From assembly GCA_013400975.1 (NCBI GenBank), contig WBMZ01011560.1, forward strand, positions 38,712-102,711: a stretch of 64,000 bases of DNA. Reading direction: 5' to 3'. Shown here in pieces: positions 24,910 through 37,182 of the stretch; positions within the stretch are counted from its first letter, which is position 1, and the number at the start of each line of letters is the position of its first letter. The position numbers and the translations under genes were made by a program. The notes below the pieces were generated by a model. It saw only the letters and a program-made list of their open reading frames with translations, was not told where the DNA came from and searched no databases. The DNA is from Atrichornis clamosus. Taxonomy: Eukaryota; Chordata; Aves; Passeriformes; Menuridae.

Positions 24910-25649
24910 CTGTAAAAGAGGGGTCATACTTAAGTCTAAATTGCATTTATTTGAAGGAATTAGCTAACTGTGAGTTCTGTTCCTCTTAATCGTAAAGACT
25001 CATTGATATCCAGGAATACTCTTTCGCTCTGTATCCAACTCTATTTTAAATATTTTGAACATTTATAATTTACCTAAGGAAGTGATAGGTCACAAGCAAA
25101 TTTCAAGGTGTACAGATGTTTTACCTTAATAATTAGTACAGCAAGTAATTTCTCTGTGAAACAATGGGCTTGATTTAGTTAGCATCCTGTAATGAAACTA
25201 TTTAGATAATCAATTCAAATTAGAGTGTGGAGCTTCTTTGGTAAACTACTGTGTTATTAACCTTAACAATGTCAGTGTTTGAGATTTTCTTTTTCCTGCT
25301 ATCAAACTCCACTTATTAGTGTCTAAGGTAAAAGTCACAAGTATGTTTTATACGGACAAATGTATTAATATTGATAATTAAACATAGCAACTGTGTAGCA
25401 CAATGTGAGGGAATTGGGAAGTTGACTAAAATTTAAAGATAAACTTCAAGGACAAATTTATCCTTCTAAGCTTTTTCCTAAAGGTCTCTTTTTGTGTGAT
25501 TTGGTTTAATGCACTGAACTAACAGCAACATAAAAAGGTATGGAAATAATTAATAATTGCAATTATTTTGGCTACACTTGTGTAAATTATATATGTTGCA
25601 ACATCCTACAGAAGAAGGCATCAGTATGTGGAACTTGAAAGTGGTAGAA
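24910..25649. other. Intronic, nothing recognised
   Basis: AT-rich sequence between exon Z and the decayed LTR. No open frame or repeat was identified. Confidence 0.5.
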
Positions 25650-25930
25650 CAACGTCTTGGGTTAACCTTGGCTGACTGCTGGATGCCCACTCTTAAAGAA
25701 GACAGGGTTGAGATGAAGGCACACATGCATCTATTGCAGTGTGGGGTTCTCCACAGGCTGCAGCGTTTTATCTGCTCCAGCATGACTCTCCGTGGGCTGC
25801 AAGGGAATCTCTGCATCAGTGTCTGGGGGACCTTATGCCCTCCTTCTTCTTTCACCTTGGTGTCTGCAGGGCTATTTTATTCCTATCCTATATTCCCCTT
25901 TCCTCTGGCAGTCGCACACCACGTGCCTAC
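25650..25930 (-). mobile_element. Decayed ERVL-type LTR fragment
   Basis: In minus orientation this resembles part of an avian ERVL LTR. The plus strand keeps CTGCTCCAGCATGACTC, GGGCTGCAAGGGAATCTCTG and CACCTTGGTGTCTGCAGGG, words shared with the better preserved LTR at 48.9-49.9 kb. Both ends are lost and no target duplication is visible. Frames at 25557-25943 only follow its GC-rich composition. Confidence 0.6.
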
Positions 25931-28900
25931 CTTCTGCTTGTGACTTAAAATAAGTCTGAAATGTATTTTCTTCTGCTGTTTTTCATAATTGTTCCTGAAT
26001 TTGCTGAGCATTTAGGACAAATTGGTTTCACTGTGGGAATAGTTGTCCTTATAACTCATCTTCCCTATTAAATCTCATAAATCTTAGAGTGAAATGGACA
26101 CTGATAGGATGATAGCTTCTGCAAGAATGAATATTTAGAAGTGTTAACTACTCTAGACCTGAAAATTTAGTTGTTTTCGCTGTTTAGAGTTTTACTGACA
26201 GACAGAAGCTGGGAAAAGTGAAGGCAAATCAATTAAAATGGGAGTATGGACGGGGACAGTAGCTGGACACCAAACCTGACATCCCTTGTTGCTCTGCCAA
26301 AAGAATCTCACAGGTCTCATGCAGAGCCTGAGAACCCATGCTGGAATTAGAAACTACCTCCAAAAGACTGAGAATATATCTACAGCCCTTGGCAAATCAT
26401 TTTATGGCACTGTACCCCACTTTTCTGCTTCCATCCATTTGAATTCCATGAGCCGAGATAAGTTTTTTTATTCTCAGTATGGCTTTTCCATTAGTGCATT
26501 ATGTTTCAGCCTAGGTATTTACAGGAGGTGATTAAATTGCCTCGTATTGTCCTTCTTACTCTCTAACTGCACATCATTTGCTCATATTTTGATTCATCCT
26601 TGTAACCTACCTCTGAATGTTATACTAATTTTTCAGTGTCTTTGCCAACTTAGAGACACAAAGAATTACAAGAAAAAATTATTTGGTTTAGGGACTGTCA
26701 ATTGATCATCAATTCTACCACTGAGGATTGCCGTTCTGAATCCAAGTCATATCTTGTACTCCACATCTCAGCAGGTCCTCTTCTGCAACATCCCAAGCTT
26801 TCTTTAACATGGTTCTACTCCTCACCATTTTTTTCCTTACTGAAATCCTCACTTTGTGAAGACCACTTGTGTACAAGTGATTTTTTTCTCTTTCAGTTAA
26901 ACCTGACATGAATTTATTGGGCCAGATTATCCTATTATTTTTAAGATAGAGGAAAAACAAGGTGAAGTCATCCATGAGATGAAGGATACAGAAAATTTCA
27001 TAAGAATTAAATTTCTTCTCAATGGAAAAGTAACATGCTAAATGAATAGGCCAGGGAACTTCTGTATTTCTGAAGGCAAAATCCCTGCATCTCCCATGTG
27101 CTGTCAGCTCTGTATACAGCACTAGCTGCATCTATCACAATATTTTCAGTGCATACTGTGATATGTGACAAACTGATTAATAGTGTATACAAGCTGTTGT
27201 GTCTGTAATGATTGAAGCATAATCAGGATTGTCTCATGCCCTCTTTAAGCTGATTATCTTGGTGGAAGCAGCCATAGCGAAGGTAAAAATCCTCCGTGGT
27301 AAGCTGTCTTCTGCCTTCCCAGCTGAAGGTGCTGCTCTTCACCACCACATGCCAGCACACCACTTAGCGAAGGATGTGGGCAGTTTTCTCTGTATCAATG
27401 TTTAATGGGGTAGCACCACTGTTTAGAGTCTGTTCTTCAATTTTTTCTTGAAGCAAGCAAAAACTCCAGGAAAAGTCTCCAGTGAACAAAAAAGATCCTT
27501 TAATACTAACAGCTGAAGATCTGTTTTCGCCACTTTAGGCAGGATTTACTGTGGAAAAAGAACACTATGCAGGTCTCCTGAGAGTTACAATTCAAAACAA
27601 GCAAAAATGTACAAGCAAAAACCTACTTCACACAGATGCAGCTAGAGAAGCTGTACCTTCTGTGGTTTCTCAGCACACAAAGAAAGCTTTCAATGATTTC
27701 TTGTCCAGTTGCAAATAATTTTCAGCATTTATTGGCAGCACACTTTTTCTTTTCTGTGCTCTAACACTAAGGGCTATTCCTCAAAATGAAACAATTCAGA
27801 AAAAGTGATAATTTCTTTCCCTGATCTCTGGTTTGGAAATCTGATGAAACCAAAGTAAACTGCATTGGAAGATACATTGCTGAAGTTGAAGTGTCAGTAT
27901 TGCTTCCTTTTTTCTTTCTCTTCTTTCAAAATACAAGTCAGACCTATTCTCATTTAGTATCTTCTAATTTAAGTTGGAGGGGTTTTTTTCAAAATATATT
28001 ACAAAATAAATGTTCTGTCTTCTATAATTAGAAGAGAACACTGGCCAGCTGCCCAAGTAACTAATCCACACAAAACTTTTATCAAGACATACTGCAAAGG
28101 ATATACACTACTGTTTGCCAGATTATGTCACTACTTTTGAAATTGTATCACTACTGAATGAAATTTCAGCCAGAATGATTTCTTTCTGTTAAACTTTGTC
28201 TCATTTGAGAAGATGATAACTAACATCAAATATTTTGAGACTCCTGCAAGGAAATGTTTTGCAAATGCTAATGTCCTTGTGGAAGTAATGCTGTATAGTT
28301 ATCTTCACTTATTGCTACCCTATCCTTCAGATGAGCAAAAAAGAGTTCTAGTTTAATTGCACAGCAACACAGCCAGAAATAGACACAGACAGTGACATCT
28401 GCACCAGAATTTCTCAGCTAGTCTGAAAATTTCCAAGCAGCGCTTAGTACTGTAAGTGGTTCCCTGCTTGGTAGCAGAATGTTAGACTACTTTTGCCTGA
28501 AGAAAATTTCAGATTCTTAAGAACAACTAATTCATCTCTTTTTGCTCTATTTTGTGATTCCTTAGCAATCCAGGCTATTAAGGATGTTTTTATCACTCTC
28601 CAGAGAAGCATTCAGTTCCTTGATATACTTCCAGTTTATGGAGAAAAGGGAATGGGTGCTCTCTTTTTCACTTTTTTCTTTTTTTTTTCTCTGTGTGTGG
28701 AGATGTCTCAGCTTAGAACAATATGACTTTCTTATCACTCCTTCAAAACTGGGTGCATTTGCAAGATGCACATGGTAAGCAGCCTGAATATGCCCTGTTC
28801 TAGATCACAGATTTAATTGTTGTCTTTGTGTTTTACTCAAGAAAAAAGTTTTCAGCAGATTCTTCTTCTTGGCTTCTTTTGTATGATGATCCGTATGAGG

Positions 28901-29447
28901 AAGGGAATTCATTAATGCCGTTCATTGCATCCTTATAAAGCTTCCTAACAAGTTAATAAGTACATAGTCCAAAGATGCATAGTTATGTAGTCCTCAGAGA
29001 GGATGCCAAGTGCTCCCTTGAGCTTTGGGTGTCTTCTCAGTTGTCCATCTGCTGCAAAGCAATCACAGCATCTGAGAGGCGCACTGGGTACTCAGATGTA
29101 TGAGTAGTCTGTTGGCTCACTGGATTTATAACAAGCTTTGCACTGTTACTGCATATAACCCATTGCTATTTTCTTCCCAGAAAGAAGTTGTTAGAATTTT
29201 TTAGCAGGCAATACTCTACATCAGAGCATGCCAACACATCCGTGTTGATATATGATGTTAGTCAGACAAAAAAAAATTCAAAGAAAAATAGCTGAACACT
29301 TAACTCCCTTCTGCAAATCTTCTTGTGGAGCTCTGCAGTCAGATTCTGCTCCTCCTCCAATCCTCTGCTCTACTCCCTGATGAGAAATCACTTTTTGTTT
29401 GGATAGCAGACTTTTTTCCTCAAGGTGCGCCAAAGTCACTGACTTAC
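25931..29447. other. Intronic, no feature supported
   Basis: AT-rich, with pyrimidine-rich runs at about 27900-27930 and 28660-28690. The 138-codon minus-strand frame at 26715-27131 lacks usable splice sites. No repeat family was recognised. Confidence 0.45.
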
Positions 29448-29628
29448 ACTTCAGTAGCTGGTGACAGCAGTGTGCCCACTGGCTCCCGAGGATTGCAGCT
29501 GTTTGTACTCTTCGCTGCCCAAACTTGAATGTGCCTGCGGGATCTCGAGGAAAAATGTTCATCTGAATATCTGAGTCCGTGTTGTACAATATGTTGTCTA
29601 ATTTCAACACTGTGGTACGCTGGCTTCC
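29448..29628 (-). CDS. Exon Y of unidentified minus-strand gene
   Basis: A 181-nt exon whose frame opens exactly after the acceptor GCCTCCTAG| (the TAG itself would be an in-frame stop) and ends at CTGAAGT|GTAAGT, the best donor in the gene. Phase 0 in, 1 out. The peptide includes VLKLDNILYNTDSDIQMNIF and FGQRRVQTAAILGSQWAHCC. An internal ATG (MNIFPRDPAG) leaves open that this is a first coding exon. The DNA on its upstream side has more CpG than the rest of the window. It joins exon Z in phase. Confidence 0.6.
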
Positions 29629-29867
29629 CTAGGAGGCTTTCTTAATGCAGTCTTATTGCTCGATATACTCGGGTGGCTGCAATGCTCGCAGCTCACTGGG
29701 GAGGTGGCAAAGCAAAACCACTTGAAAACAAACACTGCTCATCGTTGACGGCGAGAGGAGGAAGCGAGTAAACACAGCCCGTGCTGGCAATGTGACAGGA
29801 CGGATCAGGCAGCCTCTTCTCTTCCAGAGGCATTGGCAGCCCCCGCTGGCCAGGCTGCAAACGCTAC
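29629..29867. other. CpG-denser patch upstream of exon Y
   Basis: About nine CpG sites fall in roughly 240 bases, clearly more than in flanking DNA, for example in CATCGTTGACGGCGAG and GAAGCGAG. This might mark an internal promoter or a conserved element on the minus strand. It is too weak to call a CpG island, and no TATA or start site is evident. Confidence 0.3.
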
Positions 29868-30044
29868 CTGGTCCATCCAGCTGTGTCTACAGCAATCAGT
29901 TGCCCTCGGTGGGGATGACATCCAACACATTCCATGCACCAGCTGAAGGGGGCAGCTGCTCCACGTGTGACTCATAGAAATGAAGATCTGTTCTTCTTGA
30001 GGAGGGCAGCAATGCCATAATGGCATCACCACAAAGGTTTTAAT
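29868..30044 (-). CDS. Possible exon X, weak
   Basis: A 177-nt block lies between a poly-T acceptor ending GTCCATGAG| and the donor GACCAG|GTAGCG. It is open in one frame, phase 0 to 0, and so would join exon Y. That frame is unusually rich in Cys, Trp and His. A second frame starting at ATG with a good context (GCCATTATGG) reads MALLPSSRRTDLHFYESHVE and looks more like protein, but it reaches a stop before the donor. The block may be coding with a different structure, or not coding. Confidence 0.25.
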
Positions 30045-31565
30045 CTCATGGACATAAAAAAAAAAAGAAAGTATTAAGGTAGACAGGGTTATTCCATAGT
30101 GCTGCTGCTGGTTTAAACCATGTTTTGAATCAATGTTTCACTGCAGGATATTGCCTCCATAATATATTGCATCAATACATCAACAGAGGAGTGTAAGTCT
30201 GATACTTCACTGTTCCATAAATCATCCTCCCAACCCAGGCTGTAGAATTTATTGATTAGCAGGATGGATATCTGGGAGAAGAAACATACAACTCTCAGGA
30301 TATTTTCACCTAGTGTTTACAGAATATGCGAAAAATAAATTTCTTATTTCTTTTTAGAGGAGCATGTGCTGTGTCTGGGAAAAAGGAGCACCCTCAGACC
30401 TTTCTTGGCCTGGTCCCCCTTGTGCTGCCGTCTCTGCAGAGTCACATTTCCCATCCCCATGGAAACAGGACAAGGTACACAACTTGCCTCTCTGCCAAGG
30501 ACCCTCTCAATAAAGCTGCCTGGATTTTTTGGCTCCTCACAACCCAGGCAGTGACACGAGGGCTCCCCTTGGGACCTGAGCTGCCTTTGGACACCTGGAC
30601 TAGCTCCCCCCAGCACAGTTTTCCTTCCCAGAAGCCCACCATTTTCTCTTCCAGAAGTCCCACTGCAGGGCAGAAAGCAGCTATTATTTTTCCTGTGAAG
30701 CAATGTGGGTACCTGTCTGCAGCCTCTTCTACCAGACTACCTAATAACATCTTCTCCCTGGATATTTTTGTCTAATCTGGGGCCAGGAAGGGATAATGTT
30801 TTCCATCATGTCTGAAGGAAATAGCACAAAACTGTAAAACTTGGATGATACTCTCTAAAAATGTCTCAGAATAAATTAAATTAAACAAACTGGTTTATTG
30901 AAATCCTGTCTCAGGATTTCATTGCTCAGGAGATGATGGATCCAATGGCCAGTATTTGGCATTGGAATGATGAAATCAGTTCTGTGGGAGAAAAAACAGG
31001 GACAATTTGCAGTGCAGGAAGAAATAAGGTGATGCAGATTTCAGGCCACTGCTATGCTACAGGGAGATGGGCTTTCCTTGTGAAAATGCTGGACTCCCAA
31101 TATTACAACATTGTCCTGCTTAAACATACAAGTAAAACTTAAAAAAAAAAAACAACTAAAGAAGGAGCCCTTACTATTACTTGGTAATCAACATTTTATT
31201 AAGAGATTTTCTAAACTTTTCTTATGACCACAGATCCTTTTAGTAGAGTGCTGCCTTTCTGGACTTCCAGTGTCTACACAACTGCTCAGAGATATGCTGT
31301 GTTCCTTCCTTCAAGAAGAGATGATATATGCCATCTATCAGGTTTCTCATCCTGATACCTGGGGCCAAACAGCTCATGATTAAAATCTTTCAGAAACATG
31401 AGTTCTGAGTAAAGAAGAGTCAGTCATAATTGCTTCAAAACTCCACTTTCCTCTAGGTGAAGTCAGGTTTTAAGATTATTTTCTAGAAGATTTGCATTAA
31501 ATGTCTTTTCAGATTAGTAAATCAACCATTACATGGATTAAGAGAATTAATAAGAGGAGGTTATT
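30045..31565. other. Probably intronic, no feature supported
   Basis: Overlapping open frames on both strands at 30326-30775 reflect GC-richer DNA and have no support. An A-rich run occurs at 31140-31152. No repeat family was recognised before the LTR. Confidence 0.45.
31560..31565. repeat. Target site duplication, left copy (GTTATT)
   Basis: Identical to 32205-32210 and directly abuts the TG end of the LTR. Confidence 0.9.
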
Positions 31566-32204
31566 TGTTGCGGCGGTTGAAACTGCCACTGTCTCAAGGT
31601 TTTCTCCCTGCTTGGTGTATCCTATGATTTTGCCTTATGGTTCTCCCCCTAAGTTAATGTAAAGGTTTATCTCCCGGTTGGTGTACACCCCGTTATGTCA
31701 ATCCCTCTGTCAATCATCCATAAACCCTTCCCCAGTTCTGGAAAGTTCCCCCTTGTTCAGTTCCCCATTGGCTCTGGCTCCCTTTCTCCTCCCCTCTCCT
31801 TCCCCTATTGGTTGTAACCCTGTCACTCCCCCTTATCTCCGCCCCTGGACCCTCGCCTCGTTGGACCCTGATGCGCTCTCCACCCCTTTCTACCCCCTTA
31901 TAAAATCTTGTGCACGAGCTATGCAGTGGCTCTTCATCACTGGAGTTGTTGGAGTGTTTACAAGTATTAAACCTCGGACTGCTAAACGAAGGGCCCTTCC
32001 CGCCTCTTTGTCTCCACTGGTTGCTTGGATCGTGTGTGTGTGCGTGTGCCTGCTGCACACACCTCACAGGGAGTGCCTGCTGTGTGCGAAGGGATTTGCG
32101 AATCCCGCAGGAGCGGCTCGACAAGGGCCGCTTTCTGGAAGGTCGCTGTGCCTGGATCTCGCCCTCTTACACCCTTACTGCCTCGAGAAAAGGCTCTAGC
32201 AACA
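31566..32204 (+). mobile_element. Solo LTR, 639 bp, with perfect 6-bp target duplication
   Basis: It starts TGTTGC and ends GCAACA, perfect 6-bp terminal inverted repeats with canonical TG...CA ends. The flanks carry an exact 6-bp target site duplication, GTTATT, at 31560-31565 and 32205-32210. Promoter-like parts in order are ATTGGCT and ATTGGTT boxes, TATAAAA at 31901, and ATTAAA at 31966. No internal retroviral genes remain, so it is a solo LTR formed by recombination between the two LTRs. The 6-bp duplication fits a class II (ERVK/alpha-like) element. Open frames within it are incidental. It lies antisense to the host gene. Confidence 0.9.
31901..31907 (+). promoter_or_regulatory. LTR TATA box (TATAAAA)
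   Basis: A consensus TATA box inside the solo LTR, about 60 bases before the ATTAAA polyadenylation-like signal at 31966. This is the usual U3/R spacing. Whether it is still active cannot be told from sequence. Confidence 0.6.
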
Positions 32205-32210
32205 GTTATT
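32205..32210. repeat. Target site duplication, right copy (GTTATT)
   Basis: Identical to 31560-31565 and directly abuts the CA end of the LTR. Confidence 0.9.
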
Positions 32211-35200
32211 AGTGCAGAATAAAAAGATAGTTAAGGGAAATTTATAAAAAAATATCTATTATGAAGTATTTTCTGATGAAGAAACCCTTTACTATAAATG
32301 AAAAGAACACAATGAGAATAATTCTAAAGAGACAATATTTATAATACAAATAAAAAATATAGTCAAAAAAGCAACAGTCAAATTCCAAACAAGTTTTTGA
32401 TTATTAAGGCATCGGTACCTAACAAACAGCAAAATGAATTAAATTATTAGACGAAAAGTTTTCATTTAAATAAATGAAAGTAGCATCTGACTACTTAACT
32501 AATTTTCAAAATATTTTGTGCTTATTATTAACTTCAAAAGTATCTATTTCAGGCTTTTGGTAGTTTGAAATTTTTAATATTTAATGTTCATAATACATTA
32601 ACTGACCAAAATTTACCGAAGAAAACATAACTTAGTAAGATAGGCAAATTTCCAGCTCCCTTAGTAACACTTGATATACTTTTTATTTTTTTTCAGCAAA
32701 ATATTTAGTCCCATTATGTCCTCTTGAAATAAAAATCTAATTTGAAACAGCACAAATTTAATATAGTTCATGGTCCACATTTATGTACTTTACTTGTTTC
32801 AATTATTAGCTTTACTAAATGGCCATACAGAAAGTACATTTTCATGTGCTGTTAATTCCCTGGATATTGTATCATAATAGGTGTTCTCAGCAAAGAAGAG
32901 GAAGGTACATCAGCATCATGGTGCTTTGCTGTTACTCAACCATTTTTATTTCAGAGACACAAAATCCATCAGACATCCTTTGAGGGTCTTGGTAATCATC
33001 CAGCTCAAATTCTTGTTCGTGGATCACAGACAAAGAGCAATAAATAAGTGTACCCTAACCCTCATCCTCAAACCCCGAGACTGGTCTGTGGCTCCAACCC
33101 AACCTGTGAAGCAAGAGGTCAGCTAAACCTGATCTTTGTCAACAGCAACATCCCTCAGGAAACATAAAGGGCTTCAAAAAGGCTCTTCTGCCTTTTTAAT
33201 CTTCACATAAACTTCTAAGGAAATGAATGCAACACTGTGTATGATGGTGACACCAAAGTTAGCTTTGGTTCATTAGTTATGTCCACTTTCCAACTCCATT
33301 CGAATATACTTGTGCAACATAAACCATCCTTTTCAGTTAATTCAATTCATGCCTGATGAATTTCTTGAAGAATGGGATCATGAATTTTTAACAACTCTGC
33401 AAACATAAAGGAAAATAACACATATTCATTTTATTCTTCTCTATGCAATCTAACAAAGGAAGGTGTCTCTGTGCTCCCAACAGAGGAATCTTACATCAGC
33501 TCAGATGCTTGCTCTGTGTGCCAAGACAGTATTTCACATTCATGCCCTGGTCAATGCCTCACAGACAACAGGAGAAAGGTTGATGTCTGCTTTCTGTTCC
33601 AGATCCATTTTTCCTTTCTGACTGTTTGCCAGAGGAGAAGGGAACATTATGACTCTTCTAACTACTTCAGACTACCTGGATTCCTTGTTGCCTTGAGAGC
33701 AAAGATCCTTGAAAAACAAAACTTCAGCTGAACTGCTGCTGCTGCGGGGCTCACAAGTTGCTGTTTTAGTTAAAAGTCCCATCTTGCTCATTTTTCTCTC
33801 ACTCCTCTCTTGAGCTACACCTGCAGCTTCCCACTAATACATCAGATGGCACATACGCTGCCTCAGCTTTTATCAGAATGTGCACAATTGAATGTCAGGA
33901 CAAAAGGAATGTGCCAGAGTTCTGTTGCTTTATGCACATTCTCTTAGGTTTGTTTAATTTCACCCTAGTTTGAAGTTCCATGCGTTGAAAATAAGGTAAG
34001 CCATTGTCTGCTGTGCAAATCTGAAAGCAGCTTCAGCATTGTCAAGGTCAGGGTTATTATATATAAATATCCTGCAGTATTGAACTTATTTTTCAGTCTA
34101 CATCCTGTAGTTGGACCAGAATAAATAAAAAAGATGTTGTAAGTATTTTTCTGACTGCAACCACTACTGCTTTTTCTTTTCATTAGAGCTGCATATTTAT
34201 GTATTTTCTTCCCAGCAACAGTGTCTCAACAGGACTTACATTTTACCTTCACTTTTCTACAGCACAGAAAGCACTGTCACTGCTTAAGAACTAAAAATGA
34301 CAATGCTGTAGCAGCCTCCAGCCATTATTACTGGCAGTGCAATGTGGTTTTCATTTTTGCTGCCTTCTAAAATACAAGCTATTTCTCTGAATATATGTGC
34401 ATGCACACATTGTCTCAGAGGAAAAAAAGCCTCTACCAACTGCTCAGATCCAACAGTTTAACTGAAAGATGTTGGTTGTTTCATTAACAACCACTCCTGT
34501 CCCTCCAGTCCCATGCGCTGGTCACACTCACGTTCCCGCCTGAGCTACTGTGGTTTTTCTGGGCCCTTTTGCTGGGCTCAGTGTGATGGGAGGAGGCAGT
34601 GTGCAGGCTACTTTCCCAGGACCACAGCAGAGAGCTGCAGGAGCTGAGGAGTCAGGACGTGCTGGCTTCTGCAGTTCCTCCAATGAGGCAGTAATTTCTG
34701 GCCAAGCGAAAGGCCACAGGAGGGTGGCAGCTTCAGCCACAAACCCCAAGAACCTGGCCACAAACACAATAGCCTTTTGAGGGATGTTTAAATCCTGGCT
34801 TCTGAGAAGAAACTTTCATCAAAACAGTGCTGAGGTACACTGAGAATTTACTAGAGTTAACCTACCTTTTATTTCAACAATGTTTTTCTGTGACCTCCAG
34901 GGAACAAGGTAAGTAGAGCAACTGAAAGACAGAACAACATTTTGGGTAATACTACAAATTACAGTTTGTAGCAACCTAGGCTCTGATTAGCAAGTGCCTA
35001 ATCTCTAGCACAGGAGAAATTCCAGTAAAAAATGATCTGTATGCTCAAGTATCCTGCTGAATTTGAGCCTTGGTGACTATTTTCTTCCTATTAATTGATA
35101 TGTATCCTGAAATTTGATGGTCACAATCACTGTAGGACACCAACACAGAACCTAATCCACCTCAGAGAAGGTTTTCCCTTTCTTTCTCTTTTTCTATCCA

Positions 35201-36341
35201 TCAATCTATATCAGGGCCACAGCAGTGATCTTATCTGAAAACTTAATTTATCAATTAATTTCCAGATTTATATATCTGTAAAAAAACTCTCTGTAGAAAT
35301 GATTGTCAATATTTTAAAGCTGTTCGTCAAGATGTAAACATGGAGATTGTCTCATGCACTCCCACTTACCCACAGACTGGTGTTTCTGGGGCACCCAAAT
35401 AGCTGTTGTACATCATTTGCAATAATTGATGGCAACTAATCTCATCAAACTCTGGTCAACTAAAAGCTATTCTGGACATCAACCACGTGTCATAAGTCAA
35501 GCTCACTATCAATAGTGGAAAGGAAACCCTGTGGGAGTGTCTCTCCCTCCAGTGACAATGGAAAGAGCCTAAATACCACTTCAGATATTTATATTTAACA
35601 GCATAAACAAACAAGACTATGAAGACTGGGAACCACAGCCCCCCAGTTGTTATCATTAGTGAGCTGTACTTCTGAAAAACCAAGTTTCTATATTTCTAAA
35701 TCATGCATTCCGTCTTTCCTCTTCTGAAATTAGTAGAAAATCTATTCTGGTTTCAATTGAGCTAATGGGAAATTACTATAAAAGGAAAAAACCCCAAACC
35801 TTTGTCTTCCGTTGTTTCATTTGGTGTTAGGGTTATGGCTGGAAAATAGCAATCAAGCACAAAATTCATCACCCGTTTTTAGACAGTAAGGTGTCTACAA
35901 TATAGGTATCTATGTGTGCGTTGGTGCTTAAGCTTCTGTTAAAGTTAGACTTCAGATTAATACAGATTAAGCAAAACAAGGCTAACAGTGTCAGCTGAAT
36001 ATCCAAGCTACGTAAGTATTCAGCCTAAATAATGGGAAGATTCAATTGCCTAAATATTGATGCCTTATTAGGTATGTCCAGTTTCTGCGACAAAAATGGT
36101 CGGACCTCCCAAAAGTTCTGGATGTCTTTGACACCCCAAAATATCTCATATGGGAGGAGGTAACACATTTAGGTCTAGAAGTCATGCCCCATTGACTTGG
36201 ACACCATTGGCTGTGCTGGATGCCTAGGCACATGTGGACACCCACATGCAAATATCTGAACTTCAATGTCTGCAAACTGGAACAGAACTGCCTGTTTGTA
36301 TATGCATAATAATATGCTGTATCTTTAAAACTTGAATTCAC
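32211..36341. other. Probably intronic, very AT-rich at first
   Basis: 32.2-32.9 kb is strongly AT-rich without a period. Weak exon-like blocks on the minus strand at about 35600-35665 and 34580-34740 have plausible acceptors but ambiguous frames, and are not called. No recognised repeats. Confidence 0.4.
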
Positions 36342-36469
36342 CTTTATTTCGCTGCTTGCTTCAGCCTCCCAGTGTTTCATTTCTGTGTTTTTAATCAGTG
36401 CCTCCCATAGCTCTCGAGGAGGAAGGTGTGCGTCAGGTCTCTCCTCCCAAGGACATGACCTCTGGCAGG
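36342..36469 (-). CDS. Candidate exon W
   Basis: The donor ATAAAG|GTGAAT is good (phase 0). The C-rich acceptor ending ACAAATTAG| gives phase 1; a nearer CCTGCCAG| would start the exon at 36461 in phase 0. The peptide includes PPRELWEALIKNTEMKHWEA and reads as a charged, amphipathic helix. The long open frame, the donor and the codon character favour a real exon. Its links to neighbours are unproven. Confidence 0.4.
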
Positions 36470-37084
36470 CTAATTTGTAAGGGGGGGCTGGTGGAGCCAC
36501 TCAAGCAAATCCAGTCCAATAATTTGCAAATTCAGAGGGATGGCTGGAATAGATTTATAGTCTTCAAACTTCAACCCAGCAGAGACCAGAGAGAAGTTAA
36601 TCAAGCAGCATTATACACATTACCTCTCGAGGCAAGGATGTTGGAAAAAACAAGTAAAGGAACTCAGAGAAACTTTTTTTCTCCCACAAGCCTGTTTCTG
36701 AATACAGAATGCTTCAGATGTTAAAAATGTAGTTTCTTTCTTGTCGCTGTGATAACATTAGCTTTAGGTTGATTCCTGCTGCTGTGTGATAGGTGTTGCA
36801 GACATCTGTTGGAATGCACAGAAAATAAGTTTGTCATATAAGTTTAAGCTAACCAATCTCTCATCTTGCTATAAAACCTGACCTGGTCATCTCCTGTGTA
36901 ATATCTGGTCACTGGAATGATGAAGTTGCTACAGCAGCATCTTGACTAATTGCATCCATCAATAAAAATGGATTCTACACAAAAAAAGCATCAATTAAAA
37001 CTATGAAACCACAAGAAAGCAGTCACTTTTAATGCATCATTTATCACAACAACCTGGTATTCTTCTCTCACAATTTTTAGAAAC

Positions 37085-37182
37085 CTTGTTGCCATAACAA
37101 CTGGATGTAGCCTTTACACAGAGTGGGCCAAATCCTGTCCATGGTGACACAGATGCAAATTCAGAATAACTTTGCTGAATGC
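37085..37182 (-). CDS. Candidate exon U
   Basis: The acceptor is strong (CACTGTTTTTCCAG|), with the donor AACAAG|GTTTCT, or TCTGT|GTAAAG for a shorter form. Phase 1 to 0 joins exon R upstream and reads IQQSYSEFASVSPWTGFG. A second frame (phase 0) is also open up to the shorter donor and reads AFSKVILNLHLCHHGQDLAH, so the frame is unsettled. Confidence 0.35.

Noticed and set aside
30326..30775. Overlapping open frames on both strands, 102-149 codons
   Set aside because: Frames open on both strands at once point to composition, not coding. One minus-strand sub-block has a fair acceptor, but three frames are possible.
32032..32050. GT-rich microsatellite-like run
   Set aside because: Short, interrupted and within the LTR; not a separate locus.
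31678..32222. Open frames of 65-173 codons on both strands
   Set aside because: They lie inside the solo LTR and follow its GC-rich composition.
34528..34767. Exon-like minus-strand frame (FLGFVAEAATLLWPFAW)
   Set aside because: The donor and acceptor are poor and the phase does not match exon W or Y. It may be real, but I cannot support it.
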